Source: Chloroflexi bacterium 13_1_40CM_65_17 (GTDB lineage Bacteria; Chloroflexota; Dormibacteria; Dormibacterales; Dormibacteraceae). Taken from it: a stretch of DNA of 47,546 bases. The notes under the pieces are model-generated. The model made no database searches. It was not told the DNA's origin and saw nothing but the letters and a program-made list of their open reading frames with translations. Made by a program: the position numbers and the translations under genes. Below are positions 1 to 9,013 of this stretch, piece after piece. Position 1 is the first letter of the stretch, and each line of letters begins with the position of its first letter. The DNA is taken from the NCBI GenBank assembly GCA_001917815.1, contig MNES01000005.1, forward strand, positions 1 to 47,546, in the 5' to 3' direction.

Positions 1-114
1 CAGCTGCCAGGTGCGCGAGAAGATGCGGTCCTTCTCGAGCTCCAGGATCGCGGGATCCGTGTACATAGATGAAGGCAGCGTGTGTGCTCGGGCGACGTCT
101 GTTTCGGGCTTCAT
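1..114 (-). CDS. Rieske-type ring-hydroxylating oxygenase alpha subunit, N-terminal fragment
   Basis: Only the first 38 codons are inside the window; the gene continues past the left edge. The frame opens at ATG (112-114) and reads through a segment with LPSSMYTDPAILELEKD, then RIFSRTWQL. That is the usual opening of Rieske [2Fe-2S] aromatic or quaternary-ammonium oxygenases (a tyrosine, an ELEK helix, then IF..TWQ just before the Rieske domain). The iron-sulfur ligands and mononuclear iron site lie outside, so substrate cannot be told. It diverges from the amidohydrolase on the other strand. A second in-frame ATG sits at 64-66, but homologues usually have the longer N-terminus. Assigned from family resemblance only. 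Confidence 0.6.
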   Translation of the reverse strand, partial: MKPETDVARAHTLPSSMYTDPAILELEKDRIFSRTWQL

Positions 115-155
115 CTCTGAGGCCCATTCTCGCACCCGCGCAAAATGCTGCCGTC

Positions 156-1721
156 GTGCGCAGAGCGTCACTGGCGATCGTCAACGGGATGATCTGGGGC
201 TCCCAGCAGCGGGCGACCGCGCTGGCGGTGGTGGGCGAGCGGATCGCAGCGATCGGGACCGACAACGATGTCCGGTCGCTAGTCGATGGCGCCACTCGAA
301 TAGTCAACTCCCGGGGCGGCACGATCGTGCCGGCTTTCAACGACTCTCACATCCACTTCCTGATGGGGTCGCGGTCCCTCGACGAGCTCGACCTGTCGGG
401 AGCCGAAACGGTCGCGGAGATCGAGCGCCGAATCGCCGAGCACGCCGCACGCCGGCCGCGAGGCTGGTTGATCGGCCGCGGCTGGCCGTACGCGGCGTTC
501 CCTGGCGGGATGCCGACGCTGGACATCCTTGACCGGCTGGTCCCCGACCGACCGGCCTACCTGGAATCGTTCGACACGCATACAGCGTGGGTGAACACCA
601 GCGCGCTGACTGCCTCGAGAGTGGAGACCGGTACGCAGCCCGGGATCCTCAAAGAGGGCGCGATGGACGACTTCGAGCGCCACCTACCCAAGCGCACGCG
701 CGATGAAGACCTCGACGCCATTCGCGCCGGCATGCGCCTGGCCGCGTCGAAAGGCATAGCCTCGATCCAGGAAGCAAGCCGCGGCTTCGATCAGGTGCCC
801 CTGTACGCAACCTTGCACGAGCGAGGTGAGCTCACGCTCCGCGTGCGGCTCGCATTCGACATGGGACCGGGCCATCCGATGGATGCGTGGTCACGCAGGC
901 TCGAGCTCTACTCAGAAGCGGCGCGTCCACCCTCCGACAACTGGATTTCGACCGGCATCGTCAAGGCGTTCGCAGACGGAGTTGTCGAATCGAAGACCGC
1001 GTCCATGATCGAACCCTATGCGGGGATGGCGGCCGCCGATGCAGGCGCGCTCGGCGCTCCGCTTTGGGAGCGCGGTGAATTGGCGGAGGCGATCCGCATA
1101 GCGGGCAACCAGGGTTGGCAGGTCGAGGTGCATGCCATCGGCGACCGGGCGATCAGGGACGCCCTCGACGGCTTCGCGGCGTCCGAGCCCGGACGCCGGC
1201 CTCGTATCGAGCACATCGAGGCCCCGGCCGAATCCGACATCGCACGGTTCGCACGCCTGGGCGTGATCGCGAGCATGCAGCCGCAGCACGCCGAACCGAC
1301 CAGGAACCTGCTCGAGGTGTGGGTGCCGAACCTGGGACACGAACGGGCCGCCAGAGGTTTCCCATGGGCATCGATCCTGAAGTCCGGCGGCCGCCTTGCT
1401 TTTGGAACCGATTGGCCGGTGGTTCCGCTCGACCCGCTGGCCAGCCTGTACGTCGCCGTCAACCGGCAAACGTTTTCGGGGCAGCCGCCAGGCGGCTGGC
1501 TGCCGCACCAGCGGCTCAGTCTCGAGCACGCGGTCGCGGCGTGGACCTCGGGCGCCGCCTATGCCGAGCATCGAGAGCTGCAGAAGGGCGCCCTGAAGAT
1601 CGGGATGCTCGCCGACATCGCGGTTCTCGACCGCGACCTCCTCAGAACACCCGCGAGCGAGATCGCCTCGATAAAAGTCGAGGCGACCGCGGTCGGCGGT
1701 CGCCTCGTGTACGAAAGCTAG
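156..1721 (+). CDS. YtcJ-like amidohydrolase (amidohydrolase family 3)
   Basis: A metal-dependent hydrolase of the amidohydrolase superfamily, probably cytoplasmic. Visible motifs in order: DSHIHFLMG (metal-binding HxH on strand 1), GIVKAFADGV (likely carboxylated lysine), VEVHAIGD and RIEHIEA (metal-binding histidines), and FGTDWPVVPLDP (catalytic aspartate). The C-terminus returns to the small beta-sandwich (ADIAVLDRDLL...GGRLVYES). About 520 residues fits YtcJ-like enzymes. The frame is open back to ATG 69, but that start would overlap the divergent Rieske gene; GTG at 156 lies just before the conserved ASLAIVNGMIW block and is preferred. It ends 7 bases from the convergent permease. Substrate unknown; amides, carbamates or cyclic ureas are typical for the family. 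Confidence 0.8.
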   Translation: MRRASLAIVNGMIWGSQQRATALAVVGERIAAIGTDNDVRSLVDGATRIVNSRGGTIVPAFNDSHIHFLMGSRSLDELDLSGAETVAEIERRIAEHAARRPRGWLIGRGWPYAAFPGGMPTLDILDRLVPDRPAYLESFDTHTAWVNTSALTASRVETGTQPGILKEGAMDDFERHLPKRTRDEDLDAIRAGMRLAASKGIASIQEASRGFDQVPLYATLHERGELTLRVRLAFDMGPGHPMDAWSRRLELYSEAARPPSDNWISTGIVKAFADGVVESKTASMIEPYAGMAAADAGALGAPLWERGELAEAIRIAGNQGWQVEVHAIGDRAIRDALDGFAASEPGRRPRIEHIEAPAESDIARFARLGVIASMQPQHAEPTRNLLEVWVPNLGHERAARGFPWASILKSGGRLAFGTDWPVVPLDPLASLYVAVNRQTFSGQPPGGWLPHQRLSLEHAVAAWTSGAAYAEHRELQKGALKIGMLADIAVLDRDLLRTPASEIASIKVEATAVGGRLVYES

Positions 1722-1728
1722 GTCGGGA

Positions 1729-3234
1729 TCAGTCGCCGGCCGCCGGCGCCGCCTGGGCCACGATCGGCATGGGTCCGGTGTGAATGGCGTGCCCCCTGCC
1801 AACCCACCAGAACACGATTGCCACCACGACCAGGAATGCGACCGTGGCAAATGTGTAGACCTCGAACGTGGTCCGATCCACGCCCGCCGCATTGGCGCTC
1901 CACGCGGAGGTGAACAGGTTCGGCCACAGCGAGAAGACGGTGGCCGCGGTCACCCAGAACATGGTCAGCACGACGCTTATCCACGCGCCCGCGTTGCCGC
2001 CCGGAACGACGAAGGGACGCTTCACGTTGGGGTACTTGCGCCGGAGGGTCAGAAGCGCGGGGAAGATCAGGATGTAGGAGAAGGTGGTCGTGGATATCAC
2101 CAGGCCGAGCACTGCCGCGAAATAACCGTGCAGGCCGCCCCCGGTCACGAAGAACGTGATGAACATGAAGATCGTGGAGATGATCCCGGAGAGCACATTC
2201 ACCACGATCGGGGTTCCGAATCGGCTTGAGAAATAGCCCAGCTGCTGCGGGCCCGAGCCCGCCAGCGCGCCGATGGCCATCAGCCGGTCAGACCCCATGA
2301 GCCACGTGGTTCCGCTGGAGAGAAGCACGAACACGAAAGCCAGGCCGGCAGCGTGGTTGAAGAAAGGCGCGGCGCTGCCCAGCACGCTGCTGGATGCGTA
2401 CTGGTACGCGGCGACGAATCCGGCAACGTTGCTGAGCTGGTCCGTCGACAGGATCAGCACCACTCCGGCGATCGGGATGGCGTAGCCGAGGAACGAGATG
2501 ATTCCAGACGCATAGACGGCGCGCGGGATGTCGCGCTGCGGATTTTCCATTTCTTCGCTGGCATTGGTCTGGAGCTCGAAGCCGATCCACTGGAAGACGA
2601 TCACGCCGATGACGCCGATGAGGATGGTCGTGTCCGTCGGGAAGAAGCCCCCAACGCTGCCATGGAATCCGTGCTGGATTCCGGACACGATGACGAGGAG
2701 GGCGAAGAAGGCCAGCAACGTCAGCCGGGTGATGGCGCCCAGGTTGGGCACCCACTTCATGTAGCGCAGCGACAGGATGTTCATCGTCACCGCGACCCAG
2801 ATGAACAGGAATCCGATCACGGTTTCAGCGAACTGATTGCCGCTGAAGCTGCTTCCCCAAAGAGCATCAAGCGCCGCGATGGCAGTAGCTGTGAGCGTGC
2901 CGCCCAGCCAGATGGGATTGCTGAGCCAGTAAAGGACGCCGACCACCGCGCCGGCGAAGTGGCCGTAAGCCAGCCGGACCCAGTCGTACGTCGCGCCTTC
3001 GGTCGGAAACGCGGCGCCCAGCTCGGCGGTGATCAATCCGTAGGGGATGAGGAACGTCAGACCGGAGACGATCAGCCAGAAGAGCGCCTGGGCGCCGTAG
3101 GAAGACGACTGGCCGATCGTGTCCAGGGCCACGATTGCGCAGACGGTGAAGAAGATCATGTCGAACCGGAAAAGCGACTTCTTGAGCTTTCGCTTCTCCG
3201 CCACGAGTTCGGCTACGGCTGCAGATTCCCCCAT
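1729..3234 (-). CDS. APC-family amino acid/polyamine permease
   Basis: An integral membrane transporter of about 501 residues with roughly 12 hydrophobic segments. The first segment, after a basic N-terminus (AEKRKLKKSLFRFDMIFF), carries the APC-type unwound-helix region near VCAIVALDTIG. The LIPYGLITAELGAAFPTEGATYDWVRLAYG block is the signature of APC exchangers and importers. The frame is open to 3279, but ATG 3234 is chosen because a GGGAGGG Shine-Dalgarno sequence precedes it. A near-consensus promoter is found at 3279-3307. It stands divergent to the aminotransferase and convergent with the amidohydrolase, so an amino compound may be imported, transaminated and hydrolysed by this group; that link is inference. 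Confidence 0.85.
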   Translation of the reverse strand: MGESAAVAELVAEKRKLKKSLFRFDMIFFTVCAIVALDTIGQSSSYGAQALFWLIVSGLTFLIPYGLITAELGAAFPTEGATYDWVRLAYGHFAGAVVGVLYWLSNPIWLGGTLTATAIAALDALWGSSFSGNQFAETVIGFLFIWVAVTMNILSLRYMKWVPNLGAITRLTLLAFFALLVIVSGIQHGFHGSVGGFFPTDTTILIGVIGVIVFQWIGFELQTNASEEMENPQRDIPRAVYASGIISFLGYAIPIAGVVLILSTDQLSNVAGFVAAYQYASSSVLGSAAPFFNHAAGLAFVFVLLSSGTTWLMGSDRLMAIGALAGSGPQQLGYFSSRFGTPIVVNVLSGIISTIFMFITFFVTGGGLHGYFAAVLGLVISTTTFSYILIFPALLTLRRKYPNVKRPFVVPGGNAGAWISVVLTMFWVTAATVFSLWPNLFTSAWSANAAGVDRTTFEVYTFATVAFLVVVAIVFWWVGRGHAIHTGPMPIVAQAAPAAGD

Positions 3235-3278
3235 GCCACGACCCTCCCCAAAGTTAAGGAACCGGTGAAATCGCGACA

Positions 3279-3307
3279 ATTAGAGGGCCGGGGGCAACGG
3301 CTGTCAA
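3279..3307 (-). promoter_or_regulatory. Sigma70-type promoter of the APC permease
   Basis: On the minus strand there is TTGACA (3302-3307), a 17-base spacer and TCTAAT (3279-3284, 5 of 6 matches to TATAAT). The expected start of transcription is about 35-40 bases before the permease ATG at 3234, leaving room for its Shine-Dalgarno sequence. One of the best-matching promoters in the window. Confidence 0.65.
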
Positions 3308-3337
3308 GTTGGCCCCCCTTGGGAGGGATTTAGGTCG

Positions 3338-4711
3338 ATGAGCACGCCCACCGCGCGACAGGTTTCGACTTCACGCGTCAAGGAGCTGATCGCCCGCCAG
3401 GAGGACCGCTTCCGGCACGCCCGGCCCCGCTCTCAGAAGCTGTGGCAGGAGGCCCGCGAGCTGATGCCGCGAGGGGTTCCATCCTCGTTCCAGGACGCTG
3501 CCCCACAGCCCGTCTTTGTCGAGCGGGGGCGCGGTAGTCGGGTGTGGGACGTCGACGGCAACGAGTACATCGACTTTCACAACGGCTTCGGGGTCATGGT
3601 CGTCGGCCACGCCCACCCCAAGATCGTGGACGCGGTCAGCAAGCGCATCGGCCTCGGATCCCACTTCGCCCAACCGGTGGCGGAGGTCGTGGTGGTGGCG
3701 CGCGAGCTCGCGCGCCGCTTCGGTCAGCCGCAGTGGCGCTTCACCAACTCCGGCACGGAGTCGACGCTGGACGCGGTGCGGATCGCCCGCGCGTTCACCG
3801 GGCGCCAGCGGCTGATCAAGATGGAAGCCTCGTATCACGGCCACCACGACGCGCTGATGGTGTCCGTGGAACCGCCACCGGACCTCATGGGACCGCCGGA
3901 GGAGCCCGCATCCGTCCCGCAGAGCGAAGGCATTCCGCCGGCGGTCGTGGAGCTCACGACTGTTGTTCCTTTCAACGACCTCCAGGCCCTCGAGCGGGCA
4001 TTCACCAAGCACCCCGATGAAGTTGCTGCCGTGATCGTCGAGCCGGCGATGATGAATGTCGGGATCGTCCTGCCCGACAGCGGCTACCTCGCTGGGCTGC
4101 GCGACACGGCTCATCGCCACGGTGCCCTCCTGATATTCGACGAGGTGAAGACCGGCGCCACCATCGCCGCCGGCGGCGCCACCGAACGATTCGGGGTCAC
4201 GCCCGACCTCATCGCCCTCGCCAAGGCGATCGGAGGCGGCCTGCCCTGCGGGGCGATCGGCGGCCGTGCCGATGTGATGGAGGTGATCGAGGAGAAGCGC
4301 GTAGCGCAGATGGGCACGTTCAACGGGAACCCCCTCACGATGGCCGCGTCCAAGGTCACCCTGCTCGAGATACTCGACGCCTCCGCGTACTCGCACTTCG
4401 ACGCTCTCGCCGAAACGCTGCAGGGAGGGCTCGACAGCGTGATCGGCGAATACGAGCTGCCCTTCCACGTGATCACTCTGGCGGCTCGAGGCGGCGTAAC
4501 CTACCGCTCCCAGCGCGTTCGCAACTACCGCGACTACCTCGAGATCGACAAGTCAAATGCGTACCTTGCGTGGCTCTACCAGTGCAACCGCGGAGTGCTC
4601 ATGGCGCCTGGCGCGGAGGAGAACTGGACCCTTTCTGTGCAGCATTCTGTGGACGACGTCCAGCGCTACGTGGACAACTTCGCGGAGATGGCACGAGACC
4701 TACGATCCTGA
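3338..4711 (+). CDS. Class III aminotransferase, glutamate-1-semialdehyde aminomutase-like
   Basis: A 457-residue PLP enzyme of the class III aminotransferase fold. Motifs seen: FTNSGTESTLDAVRIARAFTGR (cofactor phosphate loop), YHGHHDALM (stacking aromatic region), IFDEVKTG (aspartate contacting the PLP nitrogen) and LAKAIGGGLPCGAIGG (Schiff-base lysine). The GSAM-like SYHGHHD and GTFNGNPLTMAA blocks place it near glutamate-1-semialdehyde aminomutase. It has an N-terminal extension, lies outside the heme operon and is divergent to an amino acid permease, so I think it is a catabolic or modifying paralogue rather than HemL. The start is ATG 3338 with an upstream GGGAGGG. The next gene begins 17 bases downstream. 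Confidence 0.8.
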   Translation: MSTPTARQVSTSRVKELIARQEDRFRHARPRSQKLWQEARELMPRGVPSSFQDAAPQPVFVERGRGSRVWDVDGNEYIDFHNGFGVMVVGHAHPKIVDAVSKRIGLGSHFAQPVAEVVVVARELARRFGQPQWRFTNSGTESTLDAVRIARAFTGRQRLIKMEASYHGHHDALMVSVEPPPDLMGPPEEPASVPQSEGIPPAVVELTTVVPFNDLQALERAFTKHPDEVAAVIVEPAMMNVGIVLPDSGYLAGLRDTAHRHGALLIFDEVKTGATIAAGGATERFGVTPDLIALAKAIGGGLPCGAIGGRADVMEVIEEKRVAQMGTFNGNPLTMAASKVTLLEILDASAYSHFDALAETLQGGLDSVIGEYELPFHVITLAARGGVTYRSQRVRNYRDYLEIDKSNAYLAWLYQCNRGVLMAPGAEENWTLSVQHSVDDVQRYVDNFAEMARDLRS

Positions 4712-4727
4712 CCCGGCCCTCATTTCC

Positions 4728-5012
4728 ATGAGGGCGTTCCTGCTGGGGTTTTTGCTGCTGATAGGTCTGAGCCTGACCGTGCTCTCCATCCGGCCAGGTG
4801 GGCTGCGCCGCCAGCTCGGCCTGGCCGCTCGCCGCTTCCGGCTCGTGCTTGTGATGGGTGGGATTTACGTGATCTCCGCATCTGTTATCCGGGTCTTCTT
4901 TCCGGAGGGTTGGGTCGCCGACTACGGACCGCCGGTGATCGCGCTCGCTCTCGGGGCCACGTTCCTGGTCCTGGCGCAGGACCCAGCGACTCCGCCCACC
5001 TCGAAACCGTGA
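4728..5012 (+). CDS. Small membrane protein of unknown function
   Basis: A 94-residue protein with three predicted membrane segments (about residues 3-21, 38-60 and 66-83) separated by a short basic loop (RRQLGLAARRFR). It starts 17 bases after the aminotransferase stop, and its TGA stop overlaps the GTG start of the next gene by four bases, so it looks translated as part of this operon. I do not recognise the family. The TTG/GTG frame open upstream (from 4557) lies in another frame of the aminotransferase and is not used. Confidence 0.6.
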   Translation: MRAFLLGFLLLIGLSLTVLSIRPGGLRRQLGLAARRFRLVLVMGGIYVISASVIRVFFPEGWVADYGPPVIALALGATFLVLAQDPATPPTSKP

Positions 5013-5977
5013 GCGCACGCGAGCCCGATTCGATCACCATCGAGGACGTCCAGGCGGCGCAGAAGCGCCTCGCCGGCATGGTCGTCCGCACACCGCTCAT
5101 CCGCCTCAACAACGGAGGGACCGGCGAGCTCTATCTCAAGCTCGAGAACCTGCAGCCGATCCGGTCGTTCAAAGTTCGCGGCGCCGGCAACGCGATCGCG
5201 ATGCTGGATGCAGCCGACCTACAGACGGGCGTCTACACCGCCAGTGCCGGGAACATGGCTCAGGGAGTCGCATGGAATGCTGCGAGGCTCGGCATTCGAT
5301 GCACCGTGGTCGTGCCCATTGGAGCGCCGCGGACCAAGCTCGAAGCCATCCATCGATTGGGGGCGCAGACCATCTCATTGCCGTACGAGGAGTGGTGGAA
5401 CGTGCTTGTCACGCACCGCTACGCCCCTCTGGAGCCGGCCTATTTCATCCACCCGGTGAGCGATGTGGCGGTCATGGCGGGCAACGGGACCATCGGGCTG
5501 GAGATCCTGGAGGACGTCCCCGACGTGAATGCGGTGCTCGTCCCTTTCGGAGGTGGCGGGCTGAGCTGCGGCATCGCGACGGCGATACGAAGCATTCGCC
5601 CAGAGGTCCGCGTCTACGGGTGCGAGGTCGACACGGCGGCGCCTTTAGCGGCGGCATTCGCCGCCGGCGCTCCGGTCCAGACCTCGCGCACCGCCAGCTT
5701 CGTCGACGGCATCGGCAGCCCGGCTGTGCTGCCCGAGATGTGGCCCCCCGCGTCGCGGCTGCTGGCCGGCTCGCTCGTCGTGAGCCTAGCCGAGGTCGCG
5801 GCGGCCATCCGCCAGCTGGTCGAGCATGCGGCGATCGTTGCCGAGGGCGCCGGCGGCGCGGCGGTGGCGGCAGGGCTCAAGGGCCTTGCCGGCCCTGGGC
5901 GCTACGTCGCCGTCGTTTCGGGCGGCAACATCGATCCGGACGTGCTCTCGACGATATTGAGCGGGCGGGTTCCCTAG
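5009..5977 (+). CDS. Threonine/serine dehydratase-like PLP enzyme (fold type II)
   Basis: A 322-residue member of the tryptophan synthase beta/threonine dehydratase family. The PLP lysine is in SFKVRGAGNAI, a GGGGLSCGIA phosphate-binding loop follows, and the C-terminal VVSGGNIDP is characteristic. There is no C-terminal regulatory ACT domain, so it resembles short catabolic enzymes (TdcB-like, or EutB of hydroxyectoine breakdown) rather than biosynthetic IlvA. The start is GTG 5009, chosen because it forms a GTGA overlap with the preceding stop; the frame is open further upstream but there it overlaps the membrane protein. It probably acts on the same amino compound as the aminotransferase, but the substrate is not determined. 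Confidence 0.78.
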   Translation: MSAREPDSITIEDVQAAQKRLAGMVVRTPLIRLNNGGTGELYLKLENLQPIRSFKVRGAGNAIAMLDAADLQTGVYTASAGNMAQGVAWNAARLGIRCTVVVPIGAPRTKLEAIHRLGAQTISLPYEEWWNVLVTHRYAPLEPAYFIHPVSDVAVMAGNGTIGLEILEDVPDVNAVLVPFGGGGLSCGIATAIRSIRPEVRVYGCEVDTAAPLAAAFAAGAPVQTSRTASFVDGIGSPAVLPEMWPPASRLLAGSLVVSLAEVAAAIRQLVEHAAIVAEGAGGAAVAAGLKGLAGPGRYVAVVSGGNIDPDVLSTILSGRVP

Positions 5978-5983
5978 GCGCCG

Positions 5984-7423
5984 CTAGTCGACTTTCACCT
6001 CTGATCCGTCCTGGGCCCAGCGCGTGTGGAAAGCGCCCTCGCGATCGATGCGGTGGTATGAGTGCGCTCCGAAATAGTCACGGAGCCCCTGGATCAGGTT
6101 GGCGGGTCCGCGCGCTCGGCGGTAGCCGTCGTAATACGCCAGCGACGAGGAGAAGGCCGGGACCGGAACACCACGATCAACGGCCGTATTGACCACTCGC
6201 CGCCACGCGTCCTGCCCTGAGGCGAGCGCCTCCTGGAAAAATGGGGCGAGCATCAGGTTCGGCAGCCGCGGCTGGTCTACATACGCGTCCTTGATGCGGT
6301 CGAGGAACGCCGCCCGGATGATGCAACCGCCGCGCCAGATGGTCGCGAGCGCTCCGAGGTCGAGGTTCCAGTCATATTCCCGCGATCCCGCTTGCAGGTG
6401 CTCGAAGCCTTGCGCGTAAGCGACGATCTTGGCCGCGTACAGCGCATCCCGGACATCGTCGACCAATCCCATATCGCGGTCGTAGTGAACGTGGCTTGCC
6501 GCGGGACCGGTGAGAATGCCGGCAGCCTTCACCCTCTCCGCCTTCTGGCTCGAAAGCATCCGCGCGAAAACCGCTTCGGTGATTCCGGTCAGGGGCACCC
6601 CGAGGTCGAGGGCCGACTCGCTGGTCCACCGGCCGGTGCCTTTCTGCTCGGCCTCGTCCTCGATCGCGTCGACAAGCGCTGCGTCTGTTCCGTCCGAGCT
6701 TTTGCCGAGGACGTTGGCCGTGATCTCGATCAGATACGACTGCAGCCGGCCCTCGTTCCACTCACGAAAGATCGAGGCCAGGTCTGTCGGGGTCAAGCCG
6801 AGCGCCGAACGCAACAGGTCGTAGCTCTCGGCGATCAGCTGGATGTCCGCGTACTCGATCCCGTTGTGGACCATCTTCACGAAGTGACCGGCGCCGTCGC
6901 GGCCGATGTAGGTGCAGCACGGAACGCCGTCGACCTTGGCGGCGATGGCCGTCAGCATGTCGGCGACGTGTTCGTAGGATTCGCGAGTTCCCCCCGGCAT
7001 CAAGCTCGGGCCGCGAAGCGCGCCCTCCTCCCCGCCCGACACGCCCATGCCGAGAAACCCGAGGCCCGCCCTGGCCGCGGCGGCCGCGCGGCGGCGAGTG
7101 TCGTGGAACAGAGAGTTCCCGCCGTCGATGATCGTGTCGCCCGGCTCAAGCAGGGTGGACAGCGCATCGATTCCCTCGTCGACGGCCTCGCCGGCCTTGA
7201 CCATCAGGAGGACCGCGCGAGGCGGCGTGAGAATGTGCACGAGCTCTTCCAGCGTGGTGGCCGGTCGAAAATCGCCCTCCGCGCCGTGATTGACCATGAA
7301 CTCATCGGTTCGCTGCCGGGTGCGGTTGTACACGCCGACGCGAACACGGTGAGAAGCAAGGTTGCGTGCGAGGTTCATACCCATGGTCGCCAGGCCGACG
7401 ATGCCGAGCTCGTGATCTTCCAT
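5984..7423 (-). CDS. gnd: 6-phosphogluconate dehydrogenase, decarboxylating
   Basis: It oxidises and decarboxylates 6-phosphogluconate to ribulose 5-phosphate in the pentose phosphate pathway, in the cytoplasm. At 479 residues it is the long, E. coli-type enzyme. Visible features: LGIVGLATMGMNLARN dinucleotide fold, VYNRT, GDTIIDGGNS, FLGMGVSGGEEGALRGPS, and GHFVKMVHNGIEYADIQLIAE with catalytic lysine. The helical C-terminal domain ends with the expected ANLIQGLRDYFGAHSYHR. ATG 7423 follows a GGTGGG Shine-Dalgarno sequence. The open frame extends far upstream to 8341, but that part is a GC-driven shadow of the opposite-strand lipoprotein gene. It diverges from that gene by about 50 bases. Confidence 0.93.
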   Translation of the reverse strand: MEDHELGIVGLATMGMNLARNLASHRVRVGVYNRTRQRTDEFMVNHGAEGDFRPATTLEELVHILTPPRAVLLMVKAGEAVDEGIDALSTLLEPGDTIIDGGNSLFHDTRRRAAAAARAGLGFLGMGVSGGEEGALRGPSLMPGGTRESYEHVADMLTAIAAKVDGVPCCTYIGRDGAGHFVKMVHNGIEYADIQLIAESYDLLRSALGLTPTDLASIFREWNEGRLQSYLIEITANVLGKSSDGTDAALVDAIEDEAEQKGTGRWTSESALDLGVPLTGITEAVFARMLSSQKAERVKAAGILTGPAASHVHYDRDMGLVDDVRDALYAAKIVAYAQGFEHLQAGSREYDWNLDLGALATIWRGGCIIRAAFLDRIKDAYVDQPRLPNLMLAPFFQEALASGQDAWRRVVNTAVDRGVPVPAFSSSLAYYDGYRRARGPANLIQGLRDYFGAHSYHRIDREGAFHTRWAQDGSEVKVD

Positions 7424-7474
7424 CTCACCCACCCCGGCATTATGCCAATGCGGGCATACTCCGCACGGACCAGC

Positions 7475-9013
7475 ATGCTCAAGCGAGTTACCACAGCGGC
7501 ATGTCTTGTCTTGGTGGCCGTGCTGACCATCACAGCGTGCAGCCCGGGCCGCACAGCGAGCACCAATCGCATCCTCGTCGTCGACAAATCGTTCGACCTC
7601 AAGACAGCCGATCCGCATCGCGATCTCAGTGCGACAGGCGCGATCGTCGCGAAAGCGCTCTACAGCACGCTGATGACTTTCGACGGCAGCGACGCAGCCA
7701 CGCCTGTGCCCTCCCTTGCTACCGCGTACTCGACGTCGGAAGACGCGACACGGTTCACGTTCAAGCTCCGGCACGGCGTCGTGTTCTCGGACGGCTCGGC
7801 GCTGACGGCGGCCGACGTCGTGTTCTCGTTCGAACGGCTCGTCCGGCTGAAGAGCACCGCGTCGCGCCTGCTCGCAGGCGTGGTTGCATCCGCGCCGGAC
7901 GCGTTCACGATCGTGCTCGAGTCGAAGGTTCCCAACCCTGCGCTTCCGTTCGTGCTCGCCAACCCGGCGCTCGCGGTCGTGAACGCGACCGTCGCCAAGA
8001 ACCGAGGGGACGACTTTCTCAGCAACGCGGCCGCCGGGAGCGGCCCGTATACCCTCGCGTCCTTCAGTGCATTCTCGGACGTAGTGCTGGTGGCGAACCC
8101 ACGGTACTGGGGTCAAAGGCCGTTCTATGGAAGAGTCGTCGTCCGCAACATGAACGCCGAGACCCAGCTCACGTATATCGCTTCGGCGACCGACCAGGTC
8201 GCGCTGGACCTGTCGCCGGCCGAAGCCGGAACGCTGACCCGGAATCAGTCTGTAGTCATAAAGGCCGTAGCCAGCCCCGAGGTCGTTTTCCTCTTTGCCA
8301 ACAACAATCCACAGGTCTCCTCGGTCACGCCCAACAAGCACTTCCAGAACGCGGTTCGGTATGCGCTCGACTACGACTCGATGGTCCAGCTGATGGGAGC
8401 CGGAGCCATCCAGGCCACCGGGGTGACCCCAAGCACGCTGCTCGGCGGCCTGCCGCCATGGACGGCTCCACGCCAGGACATCGAGAAGGCGAGAACCGAG
8501 CTGGCGGCATCCGGGCTCAAGAACCCGACCGTCAACCTGGGCTTCGCCAACGACCAGGTGGTGAGCGGCCTGCCTCTGAGCGCGCTGGCGAGCATGGTCA
8601 GGGCCGAGCTGGGGGCCGCCGGCATCGTCGTTTCCCTGACGGGCAGCCCGACCTCGGCGGCAACCGGCGACTACACAGCCGGCGGCCAGCAGATGGGCCT
8701 GTGGTCGGTGGCGGGGACTTCCGCCGATCCCAACACCTACCTGGACTTCCTGCCCGGGCGGACCTTGGGATTGCGCGCAGGCTGGGCGGCGGGCTCGGAC
8801 CCGTCGCTCGAGAGCCTCGGCATTCAGGCCGGCACGACTGCCGACTTGGCGACCCGCTCGCAGCTCTTACAGAACGTGCTGGGCCGGCTGAACGAGGACG
8901 GCCCTTTCTTTCCTATTCTTCAGCCGGGTCGGACGATCGTGGCGACGAAAGACATCACCACGATCGACTACAACCCGACCTGGTCGATCGACCTGGCTGC
9001 TGTTACTGGCTAG
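7475..9013 (+). CDS. ABC-transporter substrate-binding lipoprotein, family 5 (peptide/nickel type)
   Basis: A secreted, lipid-anchored binding protein of about 512 residues. The N-terminus is a lipoprotein signal: basic MLKR, a hydrophobic stretch, and lipobox ITAC with the lipid-modified cysteine at residue 22. The body has the family 5 pattern: KSFDLKTADPH, TFKLRHGVVFSDGSALTAADVVFSFERL, and NPRYWGQRPFYGRVVVR. In-frame ATGs at 7442 and 7448 are also possible; 7475 gives the best signal peptide. No permease or ATPase genes of the Dpp/Opp type are nearby, so it is an orphan binding protein or works with distant components. Its 3' end overlaps the convergent small secreted gene by 11 bases. Confidence 0.82.
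   Translation: MLKRVTTAACLVLVAVLTITACSPGRTASTNRILVVDKSFDLKTADPHRDLSATGAIVAKALYSTLMTFDGSDAATPVPSLATAYSTSEDATRFTFKLRHGVVFSDGSALTAADVVFSFERLVRLKSTASRLLAGVVASAPDAFTIVLESKVPNPALPFVLANPALAVVNATVAKNRGDDFLSNAAAGSGPYTLASFSAFSDVVLVANPRYWGQRPFYGRVVVRNMNAETQLTYIASATDQVALDLSPAEAGTLTRNQSVVIKAVASPEVVFLFANNNPQVSSVTPNKHFQNAVRYALDYDSMVQLMGAGAIQATGVTPSTLLGGLPPWTAPRQDIEKARTELAASGLKNPTVNLGFANDQVVSGLPLSALASMVRAELGAAGIVVSLTGSPTSAATGDYTAGGQQMGLWSVAGTSADPNTYLDFLPGRTLGLRAGWAAGSDPSLESLGIQAGTTADLATRSQLLQNVLGRLNEDGPFFPILQPGRTIVATKDITTIDYNPTWSIDLAAVTG

Noticed and set aside
3338-4711. Assignment of the class III aminotransferase as HemL
   Set aside because: It lies outside the heme operon, has an unusual N-terminal extension and is paired with an amino acid permease and dehydratase; a paralogue is more likely.
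7424-8341. Long N-terminal extension of gnd on the minus strand
   Set aside because: It is antisense to the lipoprotein gene, low in complexity and rich in arginine, as expected for GC-driven shadow frames.
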